Below, piece after piece: positions 62,060 to 64,000 of a stretch of 64,000 nucleotides of DNA. Position numbers and translations under genes: made by a program. Origin of the DNA: Mycobacterium gordonae (GTDB lineage: Bacteria; Actinomycetota; Actinomycetes; Mycobacteriales; Mycobacteriaceae); contig NZ_LKTM01000350.1 of assembly GCF_001417955.2 (NCBI RefSeq), positions 62,001-126,000 of the forward strand, read 5' to 3'. The notes beneath the pieces were generated by a model. The model was not told the DNA's origin and searched no databases. It was given only the letters and a program-made list of their open reading frames with translations. Each line of letters begins with the position of its first letter. Position 1 is the stretch's first letter.

Positions 62060-64000
62060 ATGACCGACAACACGATTCAGTGGGACAAGGATGACGACGG
62101 CATCGTCACGCTGACGCTGGACGACCCGTCGGGGTCGGCCAACGTCATGAACGAGGCGTACATCGAGTCGATGGGCAAGGCGGTGGAACGCCTTGTCGCG
62201 GAGAAGGATTCGATCACCGGCGTGGTGATCACCAGCGCGAAGAAGACCTTCTTCGCCGGCGGTGACGTGAAGAGCATGATCCAGATCGGCCCGGAGAACG
62301 CCGGCGAGGCTTTTGACCTGGTCGAGAACGTCAAGAAGCAGCTGCGCACGCTCGAGACGCTGGGCAAGCCAGTGGTCGCCGCGCTCAACGGCGCAGCCCT
62401 GGGCGGTGGCCTGGAGATTGCCCTGGCCTGCCACCACCGCATCGCGGCCGACGTGAAGGGATCGCAGTTCGGCTTCCCCGAGGCGACGCTGGGTCTGCTG
62501 CCGGGCGCGGGTGGTGTCACCCGCTCGGTACGGATGTTCGGTATCCAGAACGCCTTCATGAATGTCCTGTCGCAGGGCACCCGGTTCAAGCCGGCCAAGG
62601 CCAAGGAACTCGGTCTGATCGACGAGTTGCTGCCGACGGTCGAGGAGTTGGTGCCCGCCGCCAAGGCGTGGATCAAGGCCAACCCCGACAGCCACGAGCA
62701 GCCGTGGGACAAGAAGGGCTACAAGATGCCCGGCGGCACCCCGTCGTCGCCCGCGCTCGCGTCCATTCTGCCGTCGTTCCCGGCGTTGCTGCGCAAGCAG
62801 ATCAAGGGTGCGCCGATGCCGGCGCCGAAGGCCATTCTGGCCGCCGCGGTCGAGGGCGCGCAGGTGGACTTCGACACCGCCAGCCGCATCGAAAGCCGCT
62901 ACTTCACCACGCTGGTCACCGGCCAGGTCTCGAAGAACATGATCCAGGCGTTCTTCTTCGACCTGCAGGCCATCAACGCCGGCAAGTCCCGCCCGGACGG
63001 CATCGAGCCGGTCAAGATCAACAAGATCGGCGTGCTCGGCGCCGGCATGATGGGTGCGGGCATCGCCTACGTCTCGGCCAAGGCCGGCTACGACGTGGTC
63101 CTCAAGGATGTCAGCATCGAGGCCGCGCAGAAGGGCAAGGGCTACTCCGAGAAGCTGGAAGCCAAGGCGCTGGAGCGGGGCCGCACCACGCAGGAGAAGA
63201 GTGACGCCCTGCTGGCGCGCATCACTCCGACGGCCGACCCCGCTGACTTCAAGGGCGTCGACTTCGTCATCGAGGCGGTGTTCGAGAGCCAGGACCTCAA
63301 GCACAAGGTCTTCCAGGAGATCGAGGACATCGTCGAGCCCAACGCGCTGCTCGGCTCCAACACCTCGACGCTGCCGATCACCGGTCTGGCGACCGGCGTC
63401 AAGCGGCAGGAGGACTTCATCGGGATCCACTTCTTCTCGCCGGTCGACAAGATGCCGCTGGTGGAGATCATCAAGGGCGAGAAGACTTCTGACGAGGCGC
63501 TGGCCCGCGTGTTCGACTACACGCTGGCCATCGGCAAGACCCCGATCGTGGTCAACGACAGCCGCGGCTTCTTCACGTCCCGGGTCATCGGCACCTTCGT
63601 CAACGAGGCGCTGGCCATGCTGGGCGAGGGTGTCGAGCCGGCCAGCATCGAGCAGGCGGGTTCGCAGGCCGGTTACCCGGCGCCGCCGCTGCAGCTGTCC
63701 GACGAGCTCAACCTGGAGCTGATGCACAAGATCGCCGTCGCCACCCGCAAGGGTGTCGAGGACGCGGGCGGCAAGTACGAGCCGCACCCGGCAGAAGCCG
63801 TGGTGGAGAAGATGATTGAGGTCGGCCGCTCGGGCCGTCTGAAGGGCGCCGGCTTCTACGAGTACCCCGAGGGCAAGCGTTCCGGCTTGTGGCCGGGTCT
63901 GCGGGAGACCTTCAAGTCGGGTAGCTCGGAGCCGCCGCTGCAGGACATGATCGACCGGATGCTGTTCGCCGAGGCGCTGGAAACCCAGAAGTGCCTCGAC
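62060..64000 (+). CDS. fadB: multifunctional beta-oxidation enzyme FadB (3' end cut by window)
   Basis: 647 codons visible, open to the window edge. The N-terminal crotonase part has NGAALGGGLEIALACHH (hydratase), and the middle has the NAD motif GVLGAGMMGAGIA of 3-hydroxyacyl-CoA dehydrogenase, followed by SNTSTLPIT and HFFSPVDKMPLVEI. ATG 62060 is four bases after the fadA stop. Equivalent to Rv0860; about the last 70 residues are missing. Confidence 0.96.
   Translation, partial: MTDNTIQWDKDDDGIVTLTLDDPSGSANVMNEAYIESMGKAVERLVAEKDSITGVVITSAKKTFFAGGDVKSMIQIGPENAGEAFDLVENVKKQLRTLETLGKPVVAALNGAALGGGLEIALACHHRIAADVKGSQFGFPEATLGLLPGAGGVTRSVRMFGIQNAFMNVLSQGTRFKPAKAKELGLIDELLPTVEELVPAAKAWIKANPDSHEQPWDKKGYKMPGGTPSSPALASILPSFPALLRKQIKGAPMPAPKAILAAAVEGAQVDFDTASRIESRYFTTLVTGQVSKNMIQAFFFDLQAINAGKSRPDGIEPVKINKIGVLGAGMMGAGIAYVSAKAGYDVVLKDVSIEAAQKGKGYSEKLEAKALERGRTTQEKSDALLARITPTADPADFKGVDFVIEAVFESQDLKHKVFQEIEDIVEPNALLGSNTSTLPITGLATGVKRQEDFIGIHFFSPVDKMPLVEIIKGEKTSDEALARVFDYTLAIGKTPIVVNDSRGFFTSRVIGTFVNEALAMLGEGVEPASIEQAGSQAGYPAPPLQLSDELNLELMHKIAVATRKGVEDAGGKYEPHPAEAVVEKMIEVGRSGRLKGAGFYEYPEGKRSGLWPGLRETFKSGSSEPPLQDMIDRMLFAEALETQKCLD

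Overview
The window is GC-rich DNA from a Mycobacterium. It holds a complete yrbE-mce operon with Mce-associated (Mam) genes, a PE-domain protein, a 19-kDa-antigen-like lipoprotein, [3Fe-4S] ferredoxins paired with cytochromes P450, and many FadE/FadD/FadA-type genes. The right end (about 55.2-64.0 kb) keeps the M. tuberculosis Rv0853c-Rv0860 order, as I recall it: kdc, an SRPBCC gene, far, two more SRPBCC genes, dapC, fadA, fadB. That part is core chromosome. The PE protein suggests a slow grower, but the species cannot be fixed from this sequence.

Left part (0-24.7 kb): a dense catabolic island. It has three P450s, four small ferredoxins, a stand-alone NuoF-like flavoprotein, a DUF35-thiolase fusion, two alpha/beta hydrolases, a Rieske ferredoxin, two PF04909 amidohydrolases, a hydroxyisobutyrate-dehydrogenase-like enzyme, a CMD protein, three SDR-type enzymes, a SnoaL-like protein, a paired acyl-CoA dehydrogenase, an aldehyde dehydrogenase and a family III CoA transferase. 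Middle (25-36.2 kb): yrbEA-yrbEB-mceA to mceF, then a secreted protein and a Mam pair on the opposite strand. Next (36.3-43.5 kb): small secreted proteins, a TetR gene divergent from a four-gene membrane operon ending in NorE/NorF-like oxidase subunits, and a fourth P450 divergent from a second TetR gene. Then (43.5-55.2 kb): an LpqH-like lipoprotein, an amidohydrolase plus FadD3-like ligase, a TauD-family protein divergent from a flavin monooxygenase and a DUF1684 protein, a second Mam pair, a Bfd ferredoxin, and a PE-CBM2-CBM2-GH18 protein.

The genes read as a pathway: Mce import of a lipid-like substrate, P450 oxidation with dedicated ferredoxins, SDR and aldehyde dehydrogenase steps, CoA activation (FadD3-like ligase, CoA transferase), and side-chain or ring shortening (FadE pair, enoyl-CoA hydratase, thiolase/aldolase fusion). 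The substrate is not visible; a steroid, terpenoid or other cyclic lipid is an inference. A 15-bp palindrome, GAGAAT-N3-ATTCTC, recurs in front of at least five of these operons, with weaker copies at one more, and suggests one regulon across 44 kb whose regulator is not evident here.

The most unusual items are a TauD-family protein with HxG in place of the HxD iron-binding motif (as in non-haem iron halogenases), the shared palindrome, the PE-chitinase, the NuoF-like protein with an altered Fe-S site, and oxidase accessory subunits without a catalytic subunit. I saw no rRNA, tRNA, CRISPR array, transposase or integrase.
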